Below are positions 9,868-18,820 of a stretch of 64,000 nt of DNA, piece after piece. Numbering within the stretch: position 1 is the stretch's first letter; the number at the start of each line of letters is the position of its first letter. A program made the translations under genes and the position numbers. This DNA is from Roseateles sp. YR242 (GTDB lineage: Bacteria; Pseudomonadota; Gammaproteobacteria; Burkholderiales; Burkholderiaceae_C): assembly GCF_900109745.1 (NCBI RefSeq), contig NZ_FOAV01000001.1:794647-858646 (forward strand), read 5' to 3'. The notes beneath the pieces are model-generated. The model worked only from the letters and a program-made list of their open reading frames with translations, was not told the DNA's origin and did no database searches.

Positions 9868-10599
9868 ATGAACGCCAGCAAGCCCGCCCTCACGCACGCA
9901 GCCACGCACGCAGTCGCGCACGCAGCCACGCACACATCGGCCCCCGCCCCCACACCCGACTTGCTGCAGTCAACACCGGCGGCGGCGGCACCAGCGGCGG
10001 CATCAGTAGTGCCGCAATGGCCGGCACGCCGGCTAGGGACGGATCGGCTGCGTCTGGAGGCTTCCCATCCCATGCTCGCACCGGCTGTCAGCGCCTTCTT
10101 CTTGCGCAATGAAGAACACCTGGCGCCCTGGGGCCCGCCACGCCCACCAGGCTTCTGGGAGGTCAGCGCCACCGAGGCTCGCATGGCGCAACACGTGGCC
10201 GCCTTCGAGGCCAGCCAGCTGTGGCAATACTGGATCACACGCACCGATGCACCGGAGCATGTCATCGGCCAGTGCCAGGTCTCGCTGATTGCTCGTGGCG
10301 TGTTCCAGAACGCCTCGCTGGGCTACAGCCTGGCCCAGGACGCGCAGGGGCAGGGCTACATGCAGGAGGCGCTGCGCTGCCTGATCAACGAGCTCTTCAG
10401 CCCGCGCGTCTGGCTGCACCGCCTGGAAGCCGCCGTGCGGCCCGACAACATCGCCAGCCTGCGGGTGATGGAGCGCCTGGGCTTCCGCCAGGAAGGCCTG
10501 TGCAAGGACTACCTCTACATCCACGGCGCCTGGCATGACCACCAGCGGTTCGCCATGCTGAACCCAGCCTGGGGCCCCGACCAGGCACCGATCTATTGA
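9868..10599 (+). CDS. GNAT acetyltransferase, RimJ/RimL type
   Basis: 243 residues. From about residue 55 the sequence matches the RimJ-like GNAT fold: LGTDRLRLE, the acetyl-CoA binding region LGYSLAQDAQGQGYMQEALR, and VRPDNIASLRVMERLGF. RimJ-type enzymes acetylate N-terminal residues of ribosomal or other proteins. The first 50 or so residues are an Ala/His/Thr low-complexity extension encoded by short CACGCACGCAGC-like repeats and are not part of the family, so a later start or a repeat expansion are both possible. A 12-bp tandem repeat follows the stop codon. Confidence 0.8.
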   Translation: MNASKPALTHAATHAVAHAATHTSAPAPTPDLLQSTPAAAAPAAASVVPQWPARRLGTDRLRLEASHPMLAPAVSAFFLRNEEHLAPWGPPRPPGFWEVSATEARMAQHVAAFEASQLWQYWITRTDAPEHVIGQCQVSLIARGVFQNASLGYSLAQDAQGQGYMQEALRCLINELFSPRVWLHRLEAAVRPDNIASLRVMERLGFRQEGLCKDYLYIHGAWHDHQRFAMLNPAWGPDQAPIY

Positions 10600-10609
10600 G
10601 CAAGGCTCA

Positions 10610-10657
10610 GACCGACGATTGGACAGACGTTTAGACAGACGATTAGACAGACGCCGA
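10610..10657. repeat. 12-bp tandem repeat, four copies
   Basis: Four imperfect 12-bp units (GACCGACGATTG, GACAGACGTTTA, GACAGACGATTA, GACAGACGCCGA) directly after the GNAT stop codon. Seen directly. A similar 12-bp array (ACGACTGACGGA) follows another gene near 18.5 kb. Confidence 0.8.
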
Positions 10658-10707
10658 ACGGGCCACCAGACCGGCGATCAACTCAGCACCGGCCTGCGCG
10701 CGGGCCG

Positions 10708-11544
10708 CTATGGCGTCAGGCGCTCAGTACGCCAGGCCTCGGTGAGGTAGGGATAAGCCACCGTCTCAGCCTGCAGGGCGGGAAAGCGATCCCGCAGGGC
10801 CCACAGCCGGGTGGCCACGGATTGTTTCTCGGCCTCCGGCAGCGAGGCGATGAAACTCACCGACATGAAGCGATCGATCACCACCTGCTCAAACGACCCC
10901 ACATGCTGGTGCGGGAAGCTGGCGCGCACCAGGGGAGAGAACAGCGGCTGCGCTTCGAAGGGCTGGCGCCAGTCTCCCTTGTAGTAGCGCGGCGCATCAC
11001 CCTCATAGGGCGTGATGATGGCCGTGGTGGCGGCCACCCAATCGACCGATTCGTCCCGAACATTCCACACCAGGCCGAGCCGCCCGCCCGGCCGCAGCAC
11101 GCGGTGGATCTCCCGCAGTGCCTGCGCATTGGCGAACCAGTGAAATGCCTGGGCGCAGACCACGACGTCCAGGCCGGTTTCGGGCGTGGCTCCCGCGCCG
11201 GATGAGGTGGGTGAGGCCGGTGAGGCGTGCGTGGCGGGCAAGGCATCAGGCAGCGGAATGGCTTCCGCCGTGCCGGCCAGCGCCAGGACCCCCTCGGCAT
11301 GGCGCCCGATCTGCTCCCGCATTTCCGCCACAGGCTCCACCGCCGTCAGGCTGGCGCCGGTGCGGGTCAGCAGCCGCGTGAACTTGCCGGTCCCCGCCCC
11401 CAGGTCCAGTGCGTGGGTGCCCGGCCGCAGGCCCAGGTCCTGCCGGAGCCAGTCCATCAAGGCGTCCGGATAGTCCGGGCGCCCGCGCTGGTAGGCGGCC
11501 GATTCCTTTTCATATCCGTGCTGGGCGGCGTGATGAATGGTCAT
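10708..11544 (-). CDS. Class I SAM-dependent methyltransferase
   Basis: 278 residues, ATG start (MTIHHAAQHGYEKESAAYQR). Motif I (ALDLGAGTGKFTRLL) lies near residue 45, the acidic end of beta 2 is VEPVAEM, and motif IV with the post-motif (VVCAQAFHWF and LRPGGRLGLVWNVRDE) is clear. This pattern fits the Methyltransf_11 / UbiE-like small-molecule methyltransferase group. A short low-complexity loop (PATHASPASPTSSGAGATPE) is inserted between motifs II and IV, longer than usual. Substrate cannot be told. Divergent from the propeller sensor kinase; the 137-bp gap carries one of the two shared 19-bp elements. Confidence 0.85.
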   Translation of the reverse strand: MTIHHAAQHGYEKESAAYQRGRPDYPDALMDWLRQDLGLRPGTHALDLGAGTGKFTRLLTRTGASLTAVEPVAEMREQIGRHAEGVLALAGTAEAIPLPDALPATHASPASPTSSGAGATPETGLDVVVCAQAFHWFANAQALREIHRVLRPGGRLGLVWNVRDESVDWVAATTAIITPYEGDAPRYYKGDWRQPFEAQPLFSPLVRASFPHQHVGSFEQVVIDRFMSVSFIASLPEAEKQSVATRLWALRDRFPALQAETVAYPYLTEAWRTERLTP

Positions 11545-11591
11545 GGATCGACGATAACCGTTCTGTCAGGGTGATTCCATTTCGGCATATG

Positions 11592-11610
11592 CCTCTATCG
11601 GGGAAGTGAC
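11592..11610 (+). promoter_or_regulatory. Shared 19-bp element, copy 1
   Basis: CCTCTATCGGGGAAGTGAC, identical to 16821-16839, ends 71 bp before the start of the propeller kinase gene. Same orientation and nearly the same distance as copy 2, so a promoter or operator is likely. Function inferred. Confidence 0.55.
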
Positions 11611-11681
11611 GAACGGCACCGGGATGGAGAAGATGCGCGACCGCCACCCGCGAGCATCGCCTCCCCCAACCGGTCGCCGCT

Positions 11682-14600
11682 TTGAGTGCTTTTTTCCATA
11701 GACCTGCCTGGGTCTGGCTTGCGGCATGGCTGTGGATAAGCCTGGGCAACGCCCACGCCCTGGACCGCTCCCGTACCCTGGCCCAGCTCAACCACACCCG
11801 CTGGACCGCCAATGACGGCGCGCCCGTGGGGATCCGCAAGATCAGCCAGACCACCGACGGCTGGCTCTGGCTGGGCAGCACCTCCGGCCTGTACCGCTTT
11901 GACGGCGTGCGCTTCGAGCGTTTCGCGCCGCCGCAGGATCCCGACTTCGGCACCCGGCCGGTCAGCACGCTGGCCGCCGGACGCGCGGGTGAACTCTGGG
12001 TGGGCCTGCTGGATGGCGGCATTGCCCATGTGGACGGCCACGGCACACTGACCGTCCACGAACTCCCCGCCGGCCTGACCTCGCTCCAGACCCGTGGCCT
12101 GGCCGCACTGCCCTCCGGCGAAGCCTGGGCCGACATGGACGGCGTGCTGCTGCACTACGACGGCAAGGCCTGGCGCCGCCCCGATGCCAGCTTCGGCGCA
12201 CCACAGACGCCCGTGGTCGGCGTGCACGCCGACGCCAATGGTGACCTCTGGATCACCTCCGCCCAGCGCTGGCTGCGGCTGGACCCGGCATCGCACCGCT
12301 TTGTGGAAATGGCGCGCGACATGCCCGACGCACGCGGCACCCGCATCATCGACGGCATGAGCTGGCTGGTCTCGGCTCAAGGCCTTCACCCATTGCCGGC
12401 CAGCCAGTCCCGGGACGGCCAATTCCGCCCGCAGCGCGACTCCTCAGCCATCTGGGTAGACCGCCAGCACAATCTCTGGAACGTCTACTGCCCAGCCGGC
12501 CTGTGCCGGTCCCGCCTGCCGGTGAACGGGCCCGCCACCAACCGCGACCTGCCTCTGCCGGCCGTGGAGGAGACCTTCACCCGCCGCGACGGCCTGACCA
12601 GCGATATCGGCATGACCGTGCTGGAGGACCGTGACGGCAACCTCTGGGTGGCCACCCAGACCGGGCTGGACCGCTTCCGCAACACACTGCTCGCCAGGCT
12701 CAGCCCGTCCAGCGCCGCCACCAACTTCCTGCTGCAGCCCTACCGCGCCGTGAGCCCCAATGGCCAGGTGGACCAGCAACTGCTTCTCTCTGCGGTGGAC
12801 GCCACGCACGGCAGCACGCTGTGGCGCTGGAATGAGGCGGCCGGTTTCTCGCCGCTGCCCTGGCCCCGCGAGGGCGGCCGCATCCGCGCGCTGCATCGAG
12901 ACACCGAGGGCCGCGAGTGGATCGGTGGCAGCACGGGAGTCTGGCAACTGCACGGCAGCACGGCCCAGCACCTCCCTTCGCCCGGTGCCCCGGACGCGGC
13001 CACCAATTGCCGACAGCTGCGCAGCAACCGCCTGGGCCTGTGGGCCTTGTTCGCGCTGCAGGGCCTGCAACTGTGGCGTGAGGGCGGCTGGCGGGCCCTG
13101 CCCTTCCCCGGGCTTGAAAACGAACGGCCCACCGCGTTTGCGCTCGAAGGTGAAGCCACGCTCTGGACCGGTTATGCCGTCAACCGCGTGCTGCGCACCG
13201 ATGTTCAGGGCAGCCAGGTCTTCGATGCCCGACAGGGCCTGGCCGTGGGTGCCGTGAACTACGTCGCCAGCGGTCGCCACCTGCTGGTGGCGGGTGACCG
13301 GGGCGTGCAGATGCTGTTGCAGGGCCGCTTCCATCAGCTCAAGGCCACCGACGCCGATGCGCTGCGTGGCATCACGGGCGCCGTGGACACGCCGGCGGGC
13401 GACCTGTGGCTCAATGGCCTGCGGGGCGCCGTACTGATCCGAGCCGAAGCACTGGCTCGCCTGGAGGCGGACCCCGCCACGGTCCTCCCCGTCCGGGTGT
13501 TTGATGCAGGTGATGGGTACCCGGCGGGCGCCACACCGTTCGGCCCGCAACCCAGCGTGGCCCACGGAGGGGCAGGGCAACTGTGGTTCGCCGGCCTGGA
13601 CGGCCTGGCCTCGCTGGACACCGAGCGCCTGCCGGCGCCTCGTGCCGGCCCACCTGTGCAATGGCTGGCCGTGGCGGCCGACCAGCAATGGTCTCCCTGG
13701 CGCAAGGACCTCACCTTGCCCGCCGGCACGCAGACCGTCTCCGTGCGCTACACCAGCCTGGAACTGGGCATGCCCGAGCGCGTGCGCTTTGAAGCTCGCC
13801 TGGAAGGCGTGGACCCGGCCTGGCGCCCCCTGGGGGCCCAGCGTGAGCTCTCCTACAGCCACCTGCCGCCCGGCCGCCACCAGTTGCAGGTGCGTGCCGC
13901 CATGGGGGATGGGCCAATGGGTGACCCACCCGCCGTGCTGTCCGTTGTCTTGCGGCCGACGCTGACCCAGACGCTGTGGTTCAAGGCGCTCGCCGTGCTC
14001 GGCAGCGTGGCACTGCTGGCCCTGGCGATACGTTGGCGCACGCGCCTGGTGGGGCGACGCGAGCAGGAACTGCTGCGCACCCGCATGGATGAGCGCGAGC
14101 AGATCGCCCAGGAGATGAACGACATCCTCCTGCAGGGCCTGCATGGCCTGACCTTGCATTTCCAGAAGGTGGCCAACCGCATGGGGGGCACCGACCCCAA
14201 CCGTGCATTGATGAACACCGCCCTGGACCGTGCCGACCAACTCATCTTGCGCGGGCGCGAACAGGTCAGTCAGTTGCGGGAAACGCTTGAGGAGCGGCAC
14301 CAGGAGCTGCCGGTGGCGCTCTCCGATTTCGGCGAACGGCTGGCAGCCACCCATGCGCGCGATTTCGTGATGGACGTGGACGGCCACCCTCGCCGCCTGC
14401 GGCTGAGCGCCAGCGAACACCTTCGGCTGCTGGGACAGGAACTGATGACCAACGCGTTCACCCACGCCCAGGCCACGGACATCCGGGCCCGGGTGGTCTA
14501 CCGCTGGTGGAGCCTGCGCCTGATCATCTCGGACAACGGCATCGGCATGCGCGCCCAGGGGCTGGCGCAGGATCGCCTGGGTGGTGGCGGCATCGCTGGC

Positions 14601-14771
14601 CTGGCGCGTGTGCGTGACCGGGTCCAGCAACTGGGTGGCCGAGTGCATATCCGGACCGCCCCAGCCTCCGGCACCGAGGTGACGGTACGCGTGGGCGCCC
14701 GCCAGGTCTACGAGCACCCTTGGTGGCCGTTCAGCCGCGAAACCGACGGTAGCGAGGACCTCGGCGTCTGA
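11682..14771 (+). CDS. Beta-propeller sensor protein with degenerate HisKA_3 kinase
   Basis: 1029 residues from TTG; a signal peptide (MSAFFHRPAWVWLAAW..., cleavage after AHA) supports this start. The periplasmic part is a two-component-regulator propeller (repeats such as DGWLWLGSTSGLYRFDG and DGNLWVATQTGLDRF), then a Y_Y_Y domain (about 660-755), one membrane helix (about 765-785), and a NarL/DesK-type kinase core. In HisKA_3 the phospho-acceptor sits in an ELHD motif; here it reads EMND, with Asn at residue 813 (codon AAC 14118-14120). The ATPase part looks intact (ELMTNAFTHA, ISDNGIGM, GGGGIAGLARVRDRVQQLGG). No cognate LuxR-type regulator is next to it. It may act as a pseudokinase or regulate without autophosphorylation. 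Confidence 0.88.
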   Translation: MSAFFHRPAWVWLAAWLWISLGNAHALDRSRTLAQLNHTRWTANDGAPVGIRKISQTTDGWLWLGSTSGLYRFDGVRFERFAPPQDPDFGTRPVSTLAAGRAGELWVGLLDGGIAHVDGHGTLTVHELPAGLTSLQTRGLAALPSGEAWADMDGVLLHYDGKAWRRPDASFGAPQTPVVGVHADANGDLWITSAQRWLRLDPASHRFVEMARDMPDARGTRIIDGMSWLVSAQGLHPLPASQSRDGQFRPQRDSSAIWVDRQHNLWNVYCPAGLCRSRLPVNGPATNRDLPLPAVEETFTRRDGLTSDIGMTVLEDRDGNLWVATQTGLDRFRNTLLARLSPSSAATNFLLQPYRAVSPNGQVDQQLLLSAVDATHGSTLWRWNEAAGFSPLPWPREGGRIRALHRDTEGREWIGGSTGVWQLHGSTAQHLPSPGAPDAATNCRQLRSNRLGLWALFALQGLQLWREGGWRALPFPGLENERPTAFALEGEATLWTGYAVNRVLRTDVQGSQVFDARQGLAVGAVNYVASGRHLLVAGDRGVQMLLQGRFHQLKATDADALRGITGAVDTPAGDLWLNGLRGAVLIRAEALARLEADPATVLPVRVFDAGDGYPAGATPFGPQPSVAHGGAGQLWFAGLDGLASLDTERLPAPRAGPPVQWLAVAADQQWSPWRKDLTLPAGTQTVSVRYTSLELGMPERVRFEARLEGVDPAWRPLGAQRELSYSHLPPGRHQLQVRAAMGDGPMGDPPAVLSVVLRPTLTQTLWFKALAVLGSVALLALAIRWRTRLVGRREQELLRTRMDEREQIAQEMNDILLQGLHGLTLHFQKVANRMGGTDPNRALMNTALDRADQLILRGREQVSQLRETLEERHQELPVALSDFGERLAATHARDFVMDVDGHPRRLRLSASEHLRLLGQELMTNAFTHAQATDIRARVVYRWWSLRLIISDNGIGMRAQGLAQDRLGGGGIAGLARVRDRVQQLGGRVHIRTAPASGTEVTVRVGARQVYEHPWWPFSRETDGSEDLGV

Positions 14772-14786
14772 CATCGGCCGATTCAT

Positions 14787-16688
14787 CTACTGATGTGGCG
14801 GGAACTCCTCCAACAGCGCCTCTTCACCGAGTTGGGCGCTGGCGGCACGGGCTGCGGGCCAGTCATAGTTGCCGAGTTCGATGTTGCCGAAGTTGCCATG
14901 CACGCCGAGGTAGCGGAACACCTTAGCCGCCGTTCCGTAGAGATGGAGCAGCAGCGGCATCTCCGCCTTCAGTAAGTCCATGCCGGTGCGGCGCGACTGT
15001 GCAAGCTTACGTTTGGAGATCAGCATCGGGTCAAGTCTTCTGCCTTCGTCCGTGAGTCCCAGCGGGCCGCAGTAGCGATGCGCCTCCAGAACGTTAATGC
15101 CTGCGTCGAAGAAGAACTGCAACCTGGATCCGTTACGGACCGGCGCCCCTTCCCGCCACTGCGCCAGATCGGAGATCTCCACAGGGCGCTGCGGAAGGTT
15201 GGGATCCAGCAATTGCCGCCCGGCCCAGCCCGGCTGGCCATCCGTCCCGCCCGCCAGGCACAGGCGCAACAGCAGGTCCCAGTCGACCTGAGCCGGCTGA
15301 CCCAGGCAGCTCGGGCGACTTCGACGCAAGGCCAGACACAGTTGCGTCAGCGCCGGATGCCTCTGCACTGCATCAGCCAGACACATTCGCAACCGTTCCG
15401 CCCCCTTGGGACCCAGCCGTCGCTGTGTCGACTTGTCCGGCATGGCCGCGACCAGCGCCTTGATCAAGCAGTCAGGGCCGGAAAATGGCCCTTCCGGGGA
15501 ATGCCTGCCACACTGCAACTTGAAAGTACCCGGGGCCACCTCCCATATCTTCGGCGCCGCGCTGCTACTGCGCAGAAATCCATAGTGCGTCTGAACCTGC
15601 CCCTGGGACAGCTCGAGGTACTCCTGGCGAAATGAGACGGTCTGCCCCAGGCGAACCATCAGGTGCGGCACTACGATCGTCAGCTCATCACACCAGCTCC
15701 CCTGGCGGAGGATATCCGCCAAGGGGGCGACGGCGGCAATGGCTTCAGCCTGGGGCGCCAGGGCCACTGGTCGGGGGATCCGCAGCCACCGATGCTGCGA
15801 AGTTTCGGGCGCTGCGGCGGCAGGCAAGTCTGCGCTGGTGCTGGCGGCTGTCGAAGGCACCTGACGCGCAAGGCTGGGTATTCGCGGCGATAGCGATGAT
15901 CGCGGCGATGGGCCCAGCCAAGGCCGCCAGATTACGGCGGCATCCACCGAGCTTGCATGGCTTGCAGCAGAAGGACCGGGCCCGGCAGAGCCACCGGCCG
16001 GCAGCTGACTCGACCGGGGCAACGGTGTCGCCCACCATCCGACGTGCGGTGGAACCGCGATCGCCCGCCCCCCGCCCGAACGCAACTCATCGGCGATCGC
16101 TGCTCGCAACCGCAGGCCCACGCCGTGGACGGCATTTGCCAACCTGCCGACCATCGTCTCCAGCAAGCCAAGCCTGTCCAGCACGAGGGCCACCGCGTCG
16201 AAGGCGTCGTAGGCAGGCGTCTGCAACGTCTGGATGAATGGCATACGTGTCATGACAGTACCCACCGACGCCCCTGTTCGTGGCGTGAAACGCACCATCA
16301 GCAAGTTGCTCCCCGACTCCACGACGCAATCGACCGACAGGCCGGCCTCCGCCTCATCGCGCCGTCCCCCCGGGCCGGCGTTCTGCGACGCCTCGGGCCG
16401 CCGGCCACGGTCACCCAGCCGGAGTTCCCGTGGCCAGGTAGGCCACTGTGGGAGCAGGACCGCCAGGAAGTCGATGATCCGATCCGTCTCGCCGGGCATC
16501 AGCCTGCGGCCCGGGTCACCGAGATTTTCGATGAATTCCGCCCGGTCCTGGGAACTGGCAACGCTTGCCCCAGGGCAGCGTACGACCCCGTCCCGGGTGG
16601 CATCGTTCAGCCGGGCATCTGATGCATTCCCGGCATCGTGAGGCTCAACTGCTTCAACTGAACGCCTGGGATCGACAGGCATGTACAT
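14787..16688 (-). CDS. Orphan protein of unknown function
   Basis: 633 residues with ATG start (MYMPVDPRRSVEAVEPHDAG). I do not recognise any family. No signal peptide or clear membrane helix. The middle (about residues 195-290) is a Ser/Pro/Ala-rich low-complexity linker between a mixed N-terminal part and a more compact C-terminal part (WDLLLRLCLAGGTD, FFFDAGINVLEAHRYCG, VFRYLGVHGNFGNIEL). Its base use looks less GC-biased than its neighbours by eye. It sits alone between two regulators on the opposite strand, and its 3' end converges with the kinase gene (15-bp gap). Size, linker and isolation would fit a secreted effector-like or recently acquired protein, but no secretion system lies in the window. 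Confidence 0.6.
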   Translation of the reverse strand: MYMPVDPRRSVEAVEPHDAGNASDARLNDATRDGVVRCPGASVASSQDRAEFIENLGDPGRRLMPGETDRIIDFLAVLLPQWPTWPRELRLGDRGRRPEASQNAGPGGRRDEAEAGLSVDCVVESGSNLLMVRFTPRTGASVGTVMTRMPFIQTLQTPAYDAFDAVALVLDRLGLLETMVGRLANAVHGVGLRLRAAIADELRSGGGRAIAVPPHVGWWATPLPRSSQLPAGGSAGPGPSAASHASSVDAAVIWRPWLGPSPRSSLSPRIPSLARQVPSTAASTSADLPAAAAPETSQHRWLRIPRPVALAPQAEAIAAVAPLADILRQGSWCDELTIVVPHLMVRLGQTVSFRQEYLELSQGQVQTHYGFLRSSSAAPKIWEVAPGTFKLQCGRHSPEGPFSGPDCLIKALVAAMPDKSTQRRLGPKGAERLRMCLADAVQRHPALTQLCLALRRSRPSCLGQPAQVDWDLLLRLCLAGGTDGQPGWAGRQLLDPNLPQRPVEISDLAQWREGAPVRNGSRLQFFFDAGINVLEAHRYCGPLGLTDEGRRLDPMLISKRKLAQSRRTGMDLLKAEMPLLLHLYGTAAKVFRYLGVHGNFGNIELGNYDWPAARAASAQLGEEALLEEFPPHQ

Positions 16689-16820
16689 GGATGACCTCTT
16701 AAGTATGTGTCGCCCGGCACCCGGATGACCAGACGGAAGAACCTCTGTCCCTGGATCTGCTGCACCGGTTCCGGCCCATAAAACATGTCAAGCCTGCTAC
16801 ACACGTGCCGAAGTTCGCCC

Positions 16821-16839
16821 CCTCTATCGGGGAAGTGAC
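16821..16839 (+). promoter_or_regulatory. Shared 19-bp element, copy 2
   Basis: Identical to 11592-11610 and ends 69 bp before the ATG of the winged-helix ATPase gene. Here the flank extends it to a short dyad, CCCC-TCTATC-GGGG. The rest of the 220-bp divergent gap has a TTGACA-like box on the minus strand near 16788 without a convincing -10. Confidence 0.55.
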
Positions 16840-16908
16840 TTGTCAGGCGGTAACTCCGACGATGCAGTCCGTCGTTTCAGCTGCCGCACCACGCGGTGAT
16901 CCCCCTCC

Positions 16909-18513
16909 ATGAGTTGCCATCGCTTCGGCCCCTTCCTGCTCCTGGCTTCACGCCGCCAGCTCTTCGAGGGCTCGCGGCAGGTGAAGCTCGGGGCGCGGGC
17001 GCTGGATCTGCTGGTGATACTGGTGGAGCGGGCCGGTGCGGTGGTCAGCAAGCAGGAACTGATGGCGCAGGTCTGGCCGCAGGAGGTGGTGGAAGAAAAC
17101 ACCCTGCGCGTGCACATGGCGGCGCTGCGCAAGGCGCTGGGGGCGGGCGATGACGCGCCCCGCTACATTGCCAACATCGCCGGACGCGGCTACAGCTTTG
17201 TGGCGCCCACCGTCGCGGTGGATGCCTGCCCAGTGGCCCCGCCCGACGCCCGTTTGGCCGCCTCGGCACCGCTGCCACCGGGCGGGGGCGACACGAGCGC
17301 CACCCGTGCCATCCATGCCCCCGCCGTTTCCGGCCCCGAAACCCACGCGCCAGTACCGCCCTGGCTCCAGCATCTGCCGCGCCCTGGCGCACTGCTGCTG
17401 GGCCGGGAGGACACGTTGGAAGCGCTGGACCGTCAACTCGCCCGTTATGGCTTTGTCTCGCTCGTGGGGCCGGGTGGCATCGGCAAGACCAGTGTGGCGG
17501 TGGCCGCGGCACGTCAGGTCGGGGAGCGTTACCGCGAGGGCCTCTGGTTTGTGGACCTGGCCGCACTGGCGCCCCACGCGAGCCCGCTGGATGTGGCCTT
17601 TGCCATCGCAGGCGCGGTGGGCGTGGAGCGCTGCATCGAACGCCTGCACGAGCGGCTCCGGGCGCGGCTGGCCGCGAATGCCGCCGGAGAACGCCGGCTG
17701 CTCATCCTGGACAATTGCGAACACGTGGTGAAGGCAGTGGCCTCACTGGTGGAAACCTTGCTCGCACCCACGCCGGGCCTGCACCTGCTGGTCACCAGCC
17801 GGGAACCGCTGCGGGCCATGGGCGAGCAGGTCTACCTGCTGCCTTGCCTGCCGATGCCGGGCGACGGCGTGGGCAGCATGGAAGAGGCCTTGCACTATCC
17901 GGCCGTGGCGCTGTTCGTCCAACGCGCCCGTGCGGCGGACCAGACTTTCGAGCCGGGTGATGCCGATGCGGTGTGGATCGCCCACATCTGCCACGGCCTG
18001 GACGGCGTGCCACTGGCCATCGAACATGCAGCGGCCATGGTGCGGACCTTCGGTCTCAAGGCCCTGGCGGCCAGCCTGGACGACCGCTTCCTGCTGCTGT
18101 GCGGCACGCACCGCAATGCCATCTCGCGCCACCAGAACCTGCAGGCCCTGTTGCACTGGGGTTACGACCTGCTGGGCGACGACGAACGCCGCCTCCTGCG
18201 CTGGCTCTCGGTGGTGCGGGGCCCGATCCCCCTGAGCGACATCCTCAGCTTCATCCCCCCCGAGATGATGGACCGGCAGGCCGTCATGGAGGCCGTGCAC
18301 AACCTGGTGCTCAAGAGCTGGCTGTTCCCCCGCCCCGGCGATCTGCCTGCCTACCGCATGCACGCCATGGCGCGCAGCTTTGCCCACCAGATGCTGATGG
18401 CGGAAGCCCAGCAGGCGCCCTTCCAGCTGCGCCAACGCGACCTCGCCTTCCATCACGCCGCGCTGCCGCGCCGCGCTGCGCCGCCGCCGTTGCTGTCCCG
18501 CCTCAACGACTGA
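16909..18513 (+). CDS. Winged-helix DNA-binding regulator with NB-ARC/STAND-like ATPase
   Basis: 534 residues. N-terminal OmpR/CadC-type winged helix (about 5-98; LDLLVILVERAGAVVSKQEL, HMAALRKALG, NIAGRGYSFVAP). A Pro/Ala linker follows, then a P-loop ATPase (about 160-500) with Walker A GPGGIGKTS, Walker B RRLLILDNCEH, and the GLDGVPLAIEHAA motif typical of the STAND/AfsR-like predicted ATPases. Relatives usually carry a long C-terminal TPR-like sensor region and reach 900 residues or more; here the protein ends soon after the ATPase, so the sensor half is absent. No operon partner. Presumably a DNA-binding, ATP-switching transcription factor with unknown target. Confidence 0.85.
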   Translation: MSCHRFGPFLLLASRRQLFEGSRQVKLGARALDLLVILVERAGAVVSKQELMAQVWPQEVVEENTLRVHMAALRKALGAGDDAPRYIANIAGRGYSFVAPTVAVDACPVAPPDARLAASAPLPPGGGDTSATRAIHAPAVSGPETHAPVPPWLQHLPRPGALLLGREDTLEALDRQLARYGFVSLVGPGGIGKTSVAVAAARQVGERYREGLWFVDLAALAPHASPLDVAFAIAGAVGVERCIERLHERLRARLAANAAGERRLLILDNCEHVVKAVASLVETLLAPTPGLHLLVTSREPLRAMGEQVYLLPCLPMPGDGVGSMEEALHYPAVALFVQRARAADQTFEPGDADAVWIAHICHGLDGVPLAIEHAAAMVRTFGLKALAASLDDRFLLLCGTHRNAISRHQNLQALLHWGYDLLGDDERRLLRWLSVVRGPIPLSDILSFIPPEMMDRQAVMEAVHNLVLKSWLFPRPGDLPAYRMHAMARSFAHQMLMAEAQQAPFQLRQRDLAFHHAALPRRAAPPPLLSRLND

Positions 18514-18820
18514 CAGAAGACGACTGACGGAACGACTGACGGAACGACGCGGAGGCGCCGCCCTCCTGCGTCCGATGGTCCCGCCATCGGCACCGTCAGC
18601 GGCACCGTCAGCGTGGTTGAGGCTCCCCTCCACATGCACCACTTTGGCCGACATTGACGCCAACCGCCCGCTGTGACCGTCTTGCGCCCTGAAGCTTGCA
18701 CCAGGCCTTCAGCGAGCTTGCAGCAACCTGTCCGGTCCGTACAAGCCCCGTAGCCGCTGCCCCGCCGCCCTTCCACCATGGTTTCGCCATCCGGCGAGCT
18801 ATTCAAATATTGGTGGAGAC
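18514..18820. other. Intergenic region with 12-bp tandem repeat
   Basis: 307 bp between the ATPase gene and tctB. Its first part is a short tandem repeat (unit ACGACTGACGGA at 18520-18531 and 18532-18543, partial units on both sides reaching back over the upstream stop codon). The remainder shows no supported gene. A GGTGGAG ribosome site (18812-18818) precedes the tctB start. Confidence 0.6.

Noticed and set aside
9890..9945. CACGCACGCAGC-like repeats near the GNAT start
   Set aside because: Short in-frame repeats within the N-terminal extension; not a separate element.
12444..14786. Minus-strand open frame of 780 codons
   Set aside because: Antisense to the sensor kinase. The plus-strand frame has clear domain motifs, the minus-strand one has none.
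16780..16820. PIP/hrpII-box upstream of the orphan gene at 14787-16688
   Set aside because: A TTCG-like half site is present, but the second half at the required spacing is missing.
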